This document shows positions 30,911 through 43,481 of a stretch of 64,000 nt of DNA, in pieces; positions within the stretch are counted from its first letter, which is position 1, and every line of letters begins with the position of its first letter. Position numbers and translations under genes: made by a program. Origin of the DNA: Eunapius fragilis (taxonomy: Eukaryota > Porifera > Demospongiae > Spongillida > Spongillidae); the NCBI GenBank assembly GCA_963681505.1, contig OY811975.1, forward strand, positions 9,555,210 to 9,619,209. Reading direction: 5' to 3'. The notes below the pieces were generated by a model that was not told the DNA's origin, made no database searches, and saw nothing but the letters and a program-made list of their open reading frames with translations.

Positions 30911-32058
30911 TATCAGGGAACAATTATCTTTTTTTTTAATTTGCATAGCAATTTTACTATGCAAAGTCTAAGTTGATTAGCATAGAAACTGATGAAATTA
31001 TTGCAATGTCGTGGAAGCCATATATTAATCAGCGTATCTTCTTTTGTACTGTACATACACTCTCTTTGCGTAGCATGTGTCTGTAAGCGTGGTGGGATTG
31101 ATACTGTGATGGCGTATTCGAAAACATTAAAACTTCGCGTCACAGTTTTCTGCAACAAATTTTTAAGCTGTTTCGCAAAAAAAACTGTATCGCAAAATGT
31201 GATGGTTAAATTACTCCCTGAATATCATACAGCCCCAAAGTTTGGAATTAATATTTCTCTTCCCACCCTTCACCCTCCCTCCTCCTTCTATAATACAGGG
31301 AACTCATGCTGCTGCGTACAAAGGGAAAGGTATTATGACCCCCGGGCCACCCCCTTCCCCTACCAAGTCACACAATCATCATCCATGGCTCCCACCTTTT
31401 AATACACACACACTCAACCCCTCTGTGGTGTATAAGTACCCTATAACCCTCACACCATTGCTGCAACATCCCAAAGTACACACATATATTTACATGAATT
31501 ATACACCATCCTACAACCTGCCATCGATACCCTTCATGACCCTTCATTTCAAACCATGCTTCACATACTCATTCGCACACCCACACACATCACAAGCATG
31601 CAGACACACATGCACACATGCACGTGCACACACAAAACATCACCGGTAAGCGGGCACTAAATAAAGAGGTGCGGTGGAACCATGAAGATCTCGAGCCGCT
31701 CTGTGCCACCAACGCAAATGCTTCATTCACACTGTTGTCTGGTAACAGCTGTTGTATCATGGGTATGTCCAACTTGAAAGCAGTGAGAGAGATGGAGGAG
31801 AGATAGGGAAGGACAGTATATTTATATTTTTATGTACTGGACCACCCAACCATCATACATAAATAGAGAAACATGAGTTGCGCTGGCTAGGAGATAATAT
31901 TAGGGCAGCGCCGAAGCCAAAAGCCCTTTAGAGCTTAGGGCTATGCCCACCTCGTACTGTTCCCGGGAACAAATTTTCACCCCCGGAATTAAATTGCACC
32001 CGTCCCTCCCGCTCGACTCTCTTCATTGAAAAATACGTTACACTATAGCACCTTCAGC
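30911..32058. repeat. 1.15-kb duplicated unit, copy 1
   Basis: Very similar to 32808-33959 along its whole length. Between the two copies lie a dispersed repeat (32085-32425) and a hairpin MITE (32511-32805). Confidence 0.9.
31644..31772 (-). CDS. Putative exon in duplicated unit 1
   Basis: 43 codons, phase 0 at both ends, acceptor TTTCAAG| and donor CCG|GTGATG on the minus strand. Reads LDIPMIQQLLPDNSVNEAFA then LVAQSGSRSSWFHRTSLFSA. Paralogous to 12617-12724. Family unknown; possibly a gene relic carried by the duplication. Confidence 0.35.
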
Positions 32059-32084
32059 TCATTTAGTTCAGCTTAATCCTAATC

Positions 32085-32425
32085 GGAAGTCTCGCTAGAG
32101 ACTTCCATATAGGTTTTGACCCCGACTATGAATTTAATTAAAAGCCCGCGACCCTAGCTTCGCTTCCGACGATCGGATCATCTAACTTGTTGCGGCAATA
32201 GATCTAGAAGTCAAAACTGAGTAGTTTCGTTTTTGTTTCACGTCGTAGAACCGCGTGGTTGTCGAGAACTAAAAATACTGCTATCCTCGTTCCCCTTCCA
32301 AAAATAATGGGCGGGTCGTCTGCTTCTTTGTCTTCTTGAGAACTCATAACTCGGGACAGGAACACTTTTATGCAATGAAAATTGCACCAATAGCTTTAGA
32401 ATTTGCTGGAGGACTCGCTTTTAGG
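32085..32425. repeat. Dispersed repeat copy
   Basis: Shares GACCCCGACTATGAAT, TAGTTTCGTTTTTGTTTCACG and ACTCGGGACAGGAACACTTTT with the copies at 15.5, 16.6 and 19.2 kb. Confidence 0.65.
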
Positions 32426-32510
32426 CTTTGATACACAAAGGCCTATATACGGTCTTATCAAGTCTAATTAAGCAAAAGTACCTATTTGGGTGTTAAAAAA
32501 AATTAAGGAA

Positions 32511-32805
32511 ACAAGTAAATATAAACATTCTCTCTGAGAAAGTTGGTGGGATATAGGTTTTTGCAGGCAAATAGTATACTAGTGTAAAAAGCAAGGAAAC
32601 TAGTTTTATCAGAAGGGAAAATGTAATAGTCCTATATTTAGCACAGAAACAGTATATGCCTTAGTCGAAGTGTGCTAAATATAGGACTATTACATTTTCC
32701 CTTCTGATAAAACTTGTTTCCTTGCTTTTTACACCAGTATACTATTTGCCTGCAAAAACCTATATCCCACCAACTTTCTCAGAGAGAATGTTTTTATTTA
32801 CTTGT
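32511..32805. mobile_element. Hairpin MITE, copy 3
   Basis: 295 bp, arms of about 130 bp inverted and nearly perfect, small loop around 32645-32670. Inner arms carry GTGCTAAATATAGGACTATT. Confidence 0.92.
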
Positions 32806-32807
32806 AA

Positions 32808-33959
32808 TATCAGGGAACAATTTACTTTTTTTAAATTTTCATAGCAATTTTACTATGCAAAGTCTAAGTTGATTAGCATAGAAACTGATGAAATTATTGC
32901 AATGTCGTGGAAGCCATATATTAATCAGTGTATCTTCTTTTGTACTGTACATACACTCTCTTTGCGTAGCATGTGTCTGTAAGCGTGGTGAGATTGATAC
33001 TGTGATGGCATATTCGAAAACATTAAAACTTCGTGTCACAGTTTTCTGCAACAAATTTTTAAGCTGTTTCGCAAAAAAAAACTGCATCACAAAATGTGAT
33101 GGTTAAATTACTCCCTGAATATCATACAGCCCCAAAGTTTGGAATTAATATTTCTCTTCCCACCCTTCACCCTCCCTCCTCCTTCTATAATACAGGGAAC
33201 TCATGCTGCTGCGTACAAAGGGAAAGGTATTATGACCCCCGGGCCACCCCCTTCCCCTACCAAGTCATACAATCATCATCCATGGCTCCCACCTTTTAAT
33301 ACACACACACTCAACCCCTCTGTGGTGTATAAGTACCCTATAACCCTCACACCATTGCTGCAACATCCCAAAGTACACACATACATTTACATGAATTATA
33401 CACCATCCTACAACCTGCCTGCGATTCCCTTCATGACCCTTCATTTCAAACCATGCTTCACATACATGCACGCACTCACACACACACACATCACAAGCAT
33501 GCAGACACACATGCACACATGCACGCGCACACACAAAACATCACCGGTAAGCGGGCACTAAATAAAGAGGTGCGGTGGAACCATGAAGATCTCGAGCCGC
33601 TCTGTGCCACCAACGCAAATGCTTCATTCACACTGTTGTCTCGTAACAGCTGTGGTATCATGGGTATGTCCAACTAGAAAGCAGTGAGAGAGATGGAGGA
33701 GAGATAGGGAAGGACAGAATATTTATATTTTTATGTACTGGACCACCCAACCATCATACATAAAAAGAGAAACATGAGTTGCACTGGCTAGAAGATAATT
33801 CTAGGGCAGCGCCGAAAACAAAGGCCCATTAGGGCTTAGGGCTATGCCCACCTTGTACTGTTCCCGGGAACAAATTTTCACCCCCAGAATTAAATTGCGC
33901 CCGTCCCTCCCTCTCGACTCTCTTCATTGAAAAATACGTTACACTATGGCACCTTCAGC
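32808..33959. repeat. 1.15-kb duplicated unit, copy 2
   Basis: See copy 1 at 30911-32058. Confidence 0.9.
33545..33673 (-). CDS. Putative exon in duplicated unit 2
   Basis: Same 43-codon frame as 31644-31772 with Q/P and P/R changes; the acceptor region here reads TTTCTAG|. Confidence 0.3.
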
Positions 33960-34470
33960 GCCATACTTTATTCCCTACACCTGCTGCACATGCATGACCA
34001 GTGACAGCAGCCAAATTGGGTTGACCAAAACAGCACCCAGGTCCCTGATTGTGCCAGATAAATGTTTGGACACCTCAGGATATATGAGTACACTATCAAT
34101 GGATGGACCATAACGAGCAAAACCAACTAGCCACTTGTATCGATTAGTATAGATTATTGATTTTCGGTCACCAATTTATTGATGTATGAGTATCGTTTAT
34201 CAGTTAATACCAGTATCGGTTAAACAGCCATAGTGATAGTTGTGTATATAGTGCTTCTCTCAACTTAATATATCAATGATTTACGTCACGTGTGCATCAC
34301 TTTTGGAGCATTCAGTTTTGAAAAGGATCTGTTTGTACATTGTTTGTACATTGTTTGGAATAAAGCGATTTGCAACACCTACATGTAGGTTAACGTGCCT
34401 ACACGTAGGTGACGATCTATCATTAAGACCTTTTTCCATAACTCGGCTACCTGAACTCAGTGACATGATA
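33960..34470. other. No gene seen
   Basis: AT-rich sequence leading into the hAT remnant. Confidence 0.4.
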
Positions 34471-34475
34471 GAAGA

Positions 34476-36735
34476 TTGCTGAGATGTCCTCTTTTTATGA
34501 TGGCAGCATGTCAGTACATTACACTTTCTTGTGTTCCTTTAGTTCTTCACTATTTGAAGAATCACTTACAACCAAGAGATGAAGATGACTTAGCGATTGC
34601 TTCTGTACGTATTGCTAGTTTGGAATACCTAACAGCTCGATATGCTTTACTCCAATCCACTATCTCGCTGGCAACTTGATCCACGCTTTTCAAATATGGG
34701 CCTTATGCGCCAGTTCAAGGATCCATGAGGATCACTTCTCTGTTGCTGAATGTGCTGCCACTATATATTCAACCTCCATCAATTGCAAAGGCTGCACACC
34801 CACTGCTACCCAACCACAACGTAAAAAGCAGGAGCTCATGGAAAAGATCCGCTCTGATTTATCATCAAGGTCATCATCATATTCCCACATACATCCATCA
34901 ATGAGAAATCAATATGAATGAAAGGAGCCACTACCAATGGACCAGTTGCATAAGTGATAATTAATCGTGACGTCACGGCTAGTGGCCAAATCTTGTTTTG
35001 TTGTGTTCTCTAAAAGCAAGCGTAAGCAGTGGTATGAAAAGTTACGGAAAATGAAATGCTAAGGCATCGATGTACGGTGTGTGGAAATACCAAGGCCACA
35101 GATCCAAGCGTCTCTTTCCATTGAAATCCCAAGGATCTAATTAGGTGAGCTACGTGGACGGAACTCTTCAACTTTGGAAAGAAACCTTCGGGTCAAGTAC
35201 CCGAGTGTGCTCCAGGCATTTTTGAAATGGGGATCTTCGTAATTCTCCAAGGCTGTTTTTAGGTAAGCATTTGGCTTCTCTCATCAAACAAGACTCAAGA
35301 GCAAAGAGAGCTAAGGAACAGAGAAGTCCAAAGATACCAACAATCGTTCAGCATGACACCTGAGCATGGATCTACTTCTAGTTCAGTTGCTCTTGTTTCA
35401 AATACTTCTGGCACTGCTACTACTCCAAAAACTGTCGCTTACACTGCTCGGTCTCTTGGAACAACTACTCCAGCTACTAGTACTCCTCAGTCTCAACTTC
35501 AAATAGTCCAGGTCGGTGAGCAACTTGAAACCAATTACACTGTCCATGAGCTGCCTGGACCGAGTGGACTGCAGCCTGATGAATGCCACTTGATCAATCA
35601 AGCTCTTTTGACACGTATAGAAGTACTAGAAGAGGAAAACAAGCTATCTGATTTGAAGAATAGTGACAAGCAACCTTTCTGTATTGAACAGATACAACAT
35701 GACAACAAGTTGGTGCAATTTTTTACTGGCCTGGGTTCTCCTCTTTTGGTTTGTTTTTAGCTGTTTTTCAGTTACTCGGCCCTGCTGTGGACCATCTAAA
35801 CTACTGGGGGTCAAAAGATGGTGTACAGAAACATCGTAGATAGATGGAAAAAACCAGTTATTTCTTGTCCTACTTAAACTTAAGCTGAACTTAAAGCATA
35901 AAGATCATTTAATTTTGGTATTTCAGTAACACAGGTCTCAAGATATATCACCCCATGGATTTGCTTCTTGTATAAGGAACTTAAGGAGATTGAATGGATT
36001 CCTTCTGTTGCCCAAGTTTTTGGAACCCAACCTATTGAATTTCGAGGAAAATTTCCCACAACCTATGCAATTATTGATGGCAGTGAGGTTTATAAAGAGA
36101 CACCATCAGACCTACACCATCAGTCTTCAACTTGGAGTCAGTATAAGCACCATAGTACAGTTAAATTTCTGATTGCCTATGTTTGTTGTAGGGTTTCAAA
36201 AGTTTGGTTCCGGGAATATTGTCCTAGTAACCTCACACGCAGCGCTGCTCATGCTCATTTCCAATTGCTATACAACTTGCCACATAAAACCATACATACA
36301 CTATATAAAGTATCTCTGCAACCACTCAATCTTTTGTCGCGCTACAAACGGTACATTACACGTACGTAGATGGCTGTTGAGTTTATAGAAGTTCTTATAA
36401 TTAGAGCACGTTAGATAGGAAGCGCAGGAATTCGCAACACACTTCCATAGACTTCACGTTGACATAACAGCCACCAGCCGTGACATCACGTTTAATTAAC
36501 GCCAATTAAATTCCTTAGGCCTTACGCGCGACTGGTCCATTGGGGCTGCCCTTAACTTCAGTTGTGGAAAAAGAATGAAAAGCAGTTCCATTGTTGAGTA
36601 TGATGGCAAAAGTGATTCTGGCTATACCTGATCCCAGTGAGCGTGTATTCTCTAAACTAGGTTGGATATACACAAAGGAGAGACTTTCCATGCCTGAGGA
36701 CGAAAATGTCGTATCGCTATATGTAACAAGTGATA
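34476..36735 (+). pseudogene. hAT transposase remnant, split by another transposon
   Basis: 34476-34920 encodes pieces such as LQPRDEDDLAIASVRIASLE, YLTARYALLQSTISLAT and, in another frame, SRIHEDHFSVAECAATIY, resembling the central part of BED-finger hAT transposases. 36560-36735 encodes MMAKVILAIPDPSERVFSKL and GWIYTKERLS, the C-terminal hAT dimerisation motif. Between them (34934-36543) lies a different transposon with its own TIRs. Several stops and frameshifts. Confidence 0.65.
34934..36543 (+). mobile_element. THAP/DDE_4 DNA transposon (ISL2EU-like), decayed
   Basis: TIRs: CCAATGGACCAGTTGC at the left and its inverse (with C for T) at the right, then matching subterminal GTGACGTCACGGCTAGTGGC-like blocks. 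Inside: a THAP-like finger at about 35070-35270 (CTVCGNTKATDPSVSFH, then frame breaks); 35353-35760 with an Ala/Thr/Ser-rich linker, LEEEN coiled coil and PFCIEQIQHDNKLVQFFTGL; and 35968-36240 with YAIIDGSEVY and STWSQYKHHSTVKFLIAYV, the first catalytic block of DDE_Tnp_4. Broken in several places. No obvious target duplication. Confidence 0.7.
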
Positions 36736-37010
36736 AAAACATTCTCTATGCGAGAAGGTTGGTGGTATATAGGAATCAAAGGCGGTGGTGGTGTAAAAAG
36801 CAAGGGAACAAGGATTGTGATTGAAAAGGAAAAAAGAAATAGACCTATATTAGCAGCATGTCGTCATGTTTAACTGTGTGTGCTAATATAGGTCTATTTC
36901 ATTTTTCCTTTTCAATCACAATCCTTGTTCCCTTGCTTTTTACACCACCACCGCCTTTGATTCCTATATACCACCAACCTTCTCGCATAGAGAATGTTTT
37001 TATCACTTGT
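36726..37010. mobile_element. Hairpin MITE, copy 4
   Basis: 285 bp; arms of about 125 bp from ACAAGTGATAAAAACATTC, nearly perfect inverted repeats. Sits right at the end of the hAT C-terminal motif. Confidence 0.92.
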
Positions 37011-38430
37011 TTCCTACATTTTTTGGTAGATTTAGTATTGTATTTAGTTCTTGAAAAGTAACCATGTAGCAAGAATGTCAAATGACAGTTTTATTTTAGA
37101 ATCTCGTGGCCATGCAATTTTTTGAGGTGTGGGTGTACCATTAAAACACACAGTATTACTATTTAAACAATAAGTACAAGTATTTCATTTATAACCCAGG
37201 AGCATGTCATCTTGTATAGGATATACTGCTGTATATTCTGGACCAGGATATACTTCTGTATATCCAGGATATATAGCAGGTAGAGCAGGTGGAGCTAATC
37301 CTGCAGCTGGACATGGATGGAACCACTCGTGGACCTGGACCTGAAACAAATCCTCCACTGGCAAGTGAAGCCATATAATACATCAGACAAAGATTACATG
37401 TACCCACTGATCTCACGCTATTATCAGATAAACCACAATACGTTGTCATCAGCAACTTTGATACTATTAGATATAAATTATGCACCACAATACACATTAA
37501 CATTATTACGAAATTGTTGTCAGCGAACAGCGTGCACATATTTCAAACAACAGCACGGAGAGAGCTGCAATATCTTCCGCTGTAACTGTTGCATAAAATA
37601 TTTTAGCGATACACTTTTCATGCTATAATTTATGTCCAGATCCAACATTCATGGTGTAACGCACATTCGGGGTGGTCGCTTTGATGGTCCTTTCAGTAGC
37701 GCGCTTGACACCTTGTCGTGTCTTGTATTGCACTCGTTTGGCATATCTGTAGGTGTACGAGTGGCTAGTTGTTGCCGGGGTTTTTTTTTCTGTAAGGGCG
37801 GTGGTGTGGGGGGGACACATTCTAATTGGAGCCTCTTACTTCACATTATCTGCTGTAGACTGTATACCGTAGTATCTGATCGCGTATGTAGTTCCACCGA
37901 CAGAATTCGAAAGTTATGCTATATAAGAAGCTATAGTATAGAAATCAATTCGGTCAAAACAATTATATGCGATAGTGTCGGGTACTTACGTGTATGGTAG
38001 TTTTGGCTTTCATTTCAAGCTGCGTAACGAATGATAAGAGTTGAGAGTAACGCACAGGCGTCATGCAGAAAATGATACCTTGAATATTCGTCAGGAGCCT
38101 TCCTATAACGTTATCGCTGCTCCATTCCGTTTCTCAACCATTTGGCATTATGGTTGGACATTTATACATGGAGCCGTAGGGACCCGAAAAGGCTCTTGGA
38201 TTCAGTGCGTATACCTCTTCCACAGCGTGCGGGAATATTAAGAATTTGAATCACGCCCACGACACGTGGCTATTATTGCATTTAAAAATAGCTAGCTGAT
38301 GTAATTGGGTATTTTTAACCGAATACCAAATGAGGTACTATTCGCTTTAGTTAATTGCCCGAACAGTTAGGCGTCTAACAGACCCCCGAAGATAACCTGC
38401 GGACGCATCCTGAAGCGATTGGTACACTTG
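37011..38430. other. No intact gene recognised
   Basis: A short plus frame at 37204-37344 (MSSCIGYTAVYSGPGYTSVY and so on) is Tyr/Gly rich, without known domain; other frames are random-looking. Confidence 0.4.
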
Positions 38431-38439
38431 GCGTGCTTT

Positions 38440-38720
38440 ACAAACGTTCCTGTCGTGAGTTATACTCTCCGGAAGGAAGAAGAAGAAGAAGAAGCCGACG
38501 GAGGAGAAATTTTAGGTGGGACTGGGTACGGACGATGGGGACGAGTATTTTTGTTCTCTAAAAGTACACCGTCTTGTGACACAAATACAACGCAGAACTG
38601 TTGTCCTTTTTTATATCGCTCGAATGCCACTAAGAGCGAAGTGACCCGATTCTTAAATGTCCCGCTAGACGTGAGTGACGTTTTTTTAATGACATTCATG
38701 ATACTGTTGGATTCCTATAT
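38440..38720. repeat. Dispersed repeat, inverted copy
   Basis: Inverse of the repeat at 16570-16960 (GTTCTCTAAAAGTACACC, TTGTGACACAAA, GTGACCCGATTC); includes GAAGAAGAAG tract at 38473-38495. Confidence 0.6.
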
Positions 38721-38959
38721 GGAACCTACTCGCGTAGGTTCCGATAATAAAAAGCTATTCAAATGCTCTTCGTTTGAATCGCTATATTTAACTTCCGAAC
38801 AATTAATTAAAACTACCGACATCTATGTGCAGCGAAATACTACCATGCCATTTCTCTATGGCACATTATTTCTGCCTTTAGGTCCTCTCTGTATGGTACG
38901 TACAAAGGGCGTTACCCTGGGTGTTCAAAACTTAAATTGTGGGCCACTCCTAGTACTAC

Positions 38960-39500
38960 ACAAACGTTAGGCAAGCGGCCAGGGCTGCAGCGATATGCAT
39001 CGCGATAACGCGATATATTTCCCCAGCTAAATTAAAATCATTAGTAGACATCGCAATAAACTGACATTTGGTGATAATATACCGAGAGTAGCTAGATAAG
39101 CAACGCTGAAAATCATTACATTTTTTTATAGTTTTACCCCCCATTGAAAAACACCTTCCACCGTCCCTGGAGTAAAGCCTAGCGCCGCGTTTAAAGTAAA
39201 TGGTGGAGAACACTCCCCCCCCCCCCCCCCCCCCCTGGTGGAATGCACCTACGTGCATGCTTACACCAGCCTTGATTACGTACCTCTGGCGGCAGCCGTC
39301 CGCGTGACCCAGGAGCATGCGAAGCATCACCCATCACTAACAGTTTAACCGTATTTTACAGTTGGGTCCAGTAGCGATTCGCGCGCACGCGCTGGTAGTC
39401 GTAATTTTGTCAGTATCTTTCCGTATACTGCTCGTTCCCAGCGCTAGCTTTTCCTGCCGTCGTATTGTATACGTTCGCCCGTAGTGCTCTCCATTTCGAA
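38960..39500. other. No gene seen
   Basis: Contains a 23-base C homopolymer near 39212-39234. Confidence 0.4.
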
Positions 39501-39521
39501 ATATAATGTGCACACAACTAT

Positions 39522-39792
39522 ACAAGTGATAATAAACATTCTCTATACGAGAAGGTTGTTGGTATGTAGGAATCAATGGCGGTGGGAACAAGGCAGCTGG
39601 CTTCTGATTGTAAAGGAAAAATGAAATTGACTTATATTAGACTAGCACACACAGTTAAATATGACAACATGCTGCTAAAATAGGTTTTCCTTTTCAATCA
39701 GAAGCCTTGTTCCCTTGCAGTTTACATCACCATCGTCTTTGATCCTTATGTACCACCAACCTTCTCGTATAGAGAATGTTTTTATCACTTGT
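39522..39792. mobile_element. Hairpin MITE, copy 5
   Basis: Inverted arms ACAAGTGATAATAAACATTC...GAATGTTTTTATCACTTGT; more diverged between arms than the other copies. Confidence 0.85.
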
Positions 39793-40233
39793 TTCATTAA
39801 TTTTTTTCTGCAGGCTTATGTATATAATTTTTAAATGACATTTTATTTTCATCCCATGAAATCATGGATGGAATAGTATCAGAAAGGTAATTAGTGTGGT
39901 TATAGAACGTTATCATGCCCACAAGGCGGTATAGTAATGATAGTGTATAGCTGGGTACATGTATACATGTATAGCCAGACTAGTCTCGTTCCCAGATCCT
40001 ATTTACATTCATCCAGTTGCAATAAACCTCTGCGACAGCTTTAGAACTAAATACCATCAAAGCAGTGAGAAGTTGCAAATCTGAAATAAGCGCAATATGT
40101 TTTGCTTTCACAACACTACCCAACTGTACTGAAGCAACCTGAAACCGCATACACCTTCCATGTGATCGTAGTCTTGGTCAAAATGGTATTATCAGTATGG
40201 GCAAACATATCATTGCAGCAACGTTGCTTACAC

Positions 40234-41547
40234 TTAATGTTTAATCTCCAGGAAAAAATCCTTATTTAAGGATGTCATTATCCTTAAATAAGGATCATCT
40301 TTTACATTGCATATTTTTGCTAACCAAGTAAGCAAGATAAAATAAATGCTATTAGTCAATTGTATACTGATTAGCCTCCATAACAAACTTTAAATGATGT
40401 CAATATGATCAATGTCCATGTGGCAAAACAGGGAGGAAGTGGCACATCCTTATTTAAGGATTGACACCATCCTTAATTAAGGATCACAACAGTAGAGATT
40501 ATTGACCATAAAAACCACAATAGATTTAAAACTTTTGATTTTCTCTGATAGCCAGTTGATCCAGCTATACTCACAACCTGATTCGTCGAAAAAATAACTT
40601 GTGGTTAATAAGTTATGCTTATTTACACCATAACGCTTAAAAATTAATATCAAGCATTTGTATAATGACGTGTACTGATGTAGATGCTTGCTTCTGCTCA
40701 AACGCCAGCTTGGACGTACCCTAGCCTCACTGAAACCACGTGCACTGCATGTGAGTGCTCTGCCGCCGCTCCATCGAACGGTGTGCTTTCTAGTTCTATC
40801 ATTGAGTACAGTACCATATATAATGGTGCATTGAAGGAGGGGGGGGGGGGGGGGGGGTCGGGCCGGAGATCTAGGAAGCATTGCCATTTAATAATTGGCA
40901 TACGATATGTGTTCGAGCTTAGTGTAGCTTAGTCCCAATTAATTAGACTCGAGGAGACCACGCCATTGCCTAAGCCTACTGTTGCCGTCGCTCAGCTGTC
41001 ACTGTCATTTGACGAATCATGCAGTGCTGCCGCTTTGGTCACCTGGGCCTACATGTATGTCATCATCCGTACTGAGGAACTACATCCGTCGCTTTCTGTG
41101 ACTCCCTCGGTATCTAAGCAGGGTTACTTAGCTTGACGCTTTCGAGTGTATGCAATCGCTTCGATCTTTGGAAGTATACTGCATGGCCGGTACGTGAGCG
41201 TAGATTGTTGAAGCCGTGGATATTGTTCCACAGATCCATCTGTCAGTGTATATTCTACTCCTAGAGCTACCAGAAGCCTGTCCTTCCTCGCTTTGAGTTA
41301 ATTTGCTCACTACTATATCGCCAGCGGCAAATGGCGGTTACGCCGTATTTATGCTGTAATACCGGTTTTTGAGCAAGCCAAACCTGTTTTAATCGCGGCA
41401 GTATCACTGATCTGCATGATCTTGAATCTAGTGAATCACAAATATAAAACAAAGCATCAAGAGTACATCATTCTTTTAGAAAGTGGTCACCATCCTTATT
41501 TAAGGATGGCCATCCTTAAATAAGGATTGCGGGAGATTAAACATTAA
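40234..41547. mobile_element. 1.3-kb non-autonomous TIR element
   Basis: Left end TTAATGTTTAATCTCC and right end GGAGATTAAACATTAA are inverted copies, and the match continues through paired 16-mers ATCCTTATTTAAGGAT and inverse at 40258-40293 and 41491-41527. A further pair lies at 40446-40484. No transposase frame. Ends in TTAA, the piggyBac target, but without the usual CCC terminus, so the superfamily is open. Partial copies at 24567-25270 and 16053-16370. Confidence 0.7.
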
Positions 41548-42719
41548 AGTTATTCCCGCAACTAAGGCCTTTTCTAAATAGCGAGCATTACTATCACACT
41601 TTGTCCCCCCTTCATCCTGGCCGGGAAGCAGGGATTTCGGGGTGAGGAGGAGGGGATGGGGAGGGGGGGGGGGGGGGTGTGCAAAGTGTGCATGATGGAG
41701 GAATTCGTTAATTCAGTCAGTGAAATAATCGCTGCAAAGTACCTGCAAAGAAAGATGTCTCCAAAGTCCTACACTAGCTGGCATTGTGCACTGCATGACG
41801 AGTTGTGTGAAGTTGTGAGTATTACCGTTCCGAGTACATATATGCTTAACATTGTCAGAAAGTATGAGCGAGCTACAGAAGTTGATAGACTAGAGGTAGC
41901 GTCGTCCCCAGGCCACTTTTAAAATTAGGCCGCCCTAGTGGACGAGGCTAGACTAGACTAGAGGTAGCCAGAAGGTGTTATCAAACTTTGAAAATGGAAA
42001 AGATCGGTTAGAAGGTTTATAGATAACATTTATCCTAGGGACTTTAATTCTATTCATTCTATTGATGTTTGATGTGGGGGGATACATGTACACTGTACAT
42101 GTACTTAGAAAAGCTGCGATGGATTAGATAGCTAATGTGGGTATGTGGGTGGAGATTATACAAGACAAGCTCAGGGCTGGACGGTGGTACATGTACCATG
42201 TTTCACCATGACAACCTTATCAATAGAAGAAGTGTGGTCCTTCCTCAAGGCAGTACTAGTCCAAGGGAGATATCGATACAATAATTGCATGCAATGCTAC
42301 TTTCAGACGATAAAAAGCCATTGACTGCATAGGTCAAGGCACAGCATAAAGAGCTCTTTATTTCTGCATGTTGACATGGGCTAATGTTAGGATAACCCAG
42401 TCTTTCGCAAACGTGAGCAATCGCGCTGTTAATTTACACTAGACATTGATGAGGCGGAGTCGGCAGGATAATTGCTTAAGCGCTGTGACGTCACGCGGAA
42501 TCTGCATCCTATTAATTGGTGCTAGGTGGAGGTGGGGGTCTACCCAACAGACTGTGAATCCATAAGCTAGTGCACCTGTCATACACCCCCCTATCACCAG
42601 GCCTCAAATGGTGTATACTATATGCTAGGGAGCATCCATGGTGTGTGGGGGGGGGGGGTGCATGAAAGGGAAGAGGGAACGTGGAGCTAGGGGAGTGTCC
42701 ATCGTATAGTATAGCTTGT
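41548..42719. other. No gene recognised
   Basis: Unique sequence with G homopolymers (41663-41677, 42649-42658); frame 41656-41922 has no known domain. Confidence 0.4.
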
Positions 42720-42767
42720 TGAGCTTTTTTCAAGATCACTATATATAGTGATCTTGAAAAAAGCTCA
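42720..42767. repeat. 48-bp perfect palindrome
   Basis: Two 24-bp arms (TGAGCTTTTTTCAAGATCAC plus TATA) meet without a spacer at TATA|TATA. Allowing one mismatch the symmetry reaches 42716-42771. Confidence 0.95.
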
Positions 42768-42889
42768 GCAATACCCCCGCTGCCGCCACCACCAGCAATA
42801 CCCCCGCTGCCGCCACCACCAGCTGCGCTCCCGCTGGTACCACCGCCGCCTACAGGTGCTCCCTCCTTGGCCTGCATGGCCACTGCCAC
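42752..42889 (-). CDS. Gly-rich GGGGS-like frame, doubtful
   Basis: Minus frame MAVAMQAKEGAPVGGGGTSG followed by SAAGGGGSGGIAGGGGSGGI; a 27-bp repeat encodes GGGGSGGIA. It runs into the palindrome. GC-rich unlike its surroundings, so a coding exon is possible, but no domain or splice partner is evident. Confidence 0.2.
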
Positions 42890-43059
42890 CCTGGCTCAAC
42901 CCAGCGGAGGGCGCGGGCGAGGACAATTAATAATTAATACCACAAATTCATACAATTATAATTTTTTTAATTAAAGTTATTTGTTATTGCATTTAAGACT
43001 CATCCTACATTGATTATTGACTACGTTACTGTTATAACAGGTTGAAAAAAACTTATGAA

Positions 43060-43332
43060 ACAAGTAAATAAAAACATTCTCTAACGAGAGAGTTGTTGGT
43101 ATATAGGATTGACCAATGGTGGTGTAAAAAGCACAGAAACAAGAACTGAAAATTGAAATAGGCCTATATTTAGCACACTCACAAAAAAACAGCGCAAAGC
43201 GTGCTAAATACAGGCCTATTTCAATTTTCCAGTAAAATTTCTGTCACTCTTGTTTCCGTGCTTTTTGCACCACCATTGGTCAATCCTATATACCAACAAC
43301 TCTCTCGTTAGAGAATGTTTTTATTTACTTGT
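43060..43332. mobile_element. Hairpin MITE, copy 6
   Basis: Arms read TCTCTAACGAGAGAGTTGTT on the left and the exact inverse on the right, a variant not found in other copies. Confidence 0.9.
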
Positions 43333-43481
43333 AACATATAGGAGTTTTGATAATTCCTAAACGAACACATGCTTAGGTTTAAATTCCAGGAGGTGGGGGG
43401 GGGGGGGGGGGGGGGGGAGGCCATGCATCACTAATGGTTTTATTTTAAGTCATGAATTCACACTATCTCTCATCTCATGAA

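Noticed and set aside
40234..41547. Assignment of the TIR element to piggyBac because of TTAA ends
   Set aside because: The termini lack the usual CCC start and there is no transposase, so superfamily left open.
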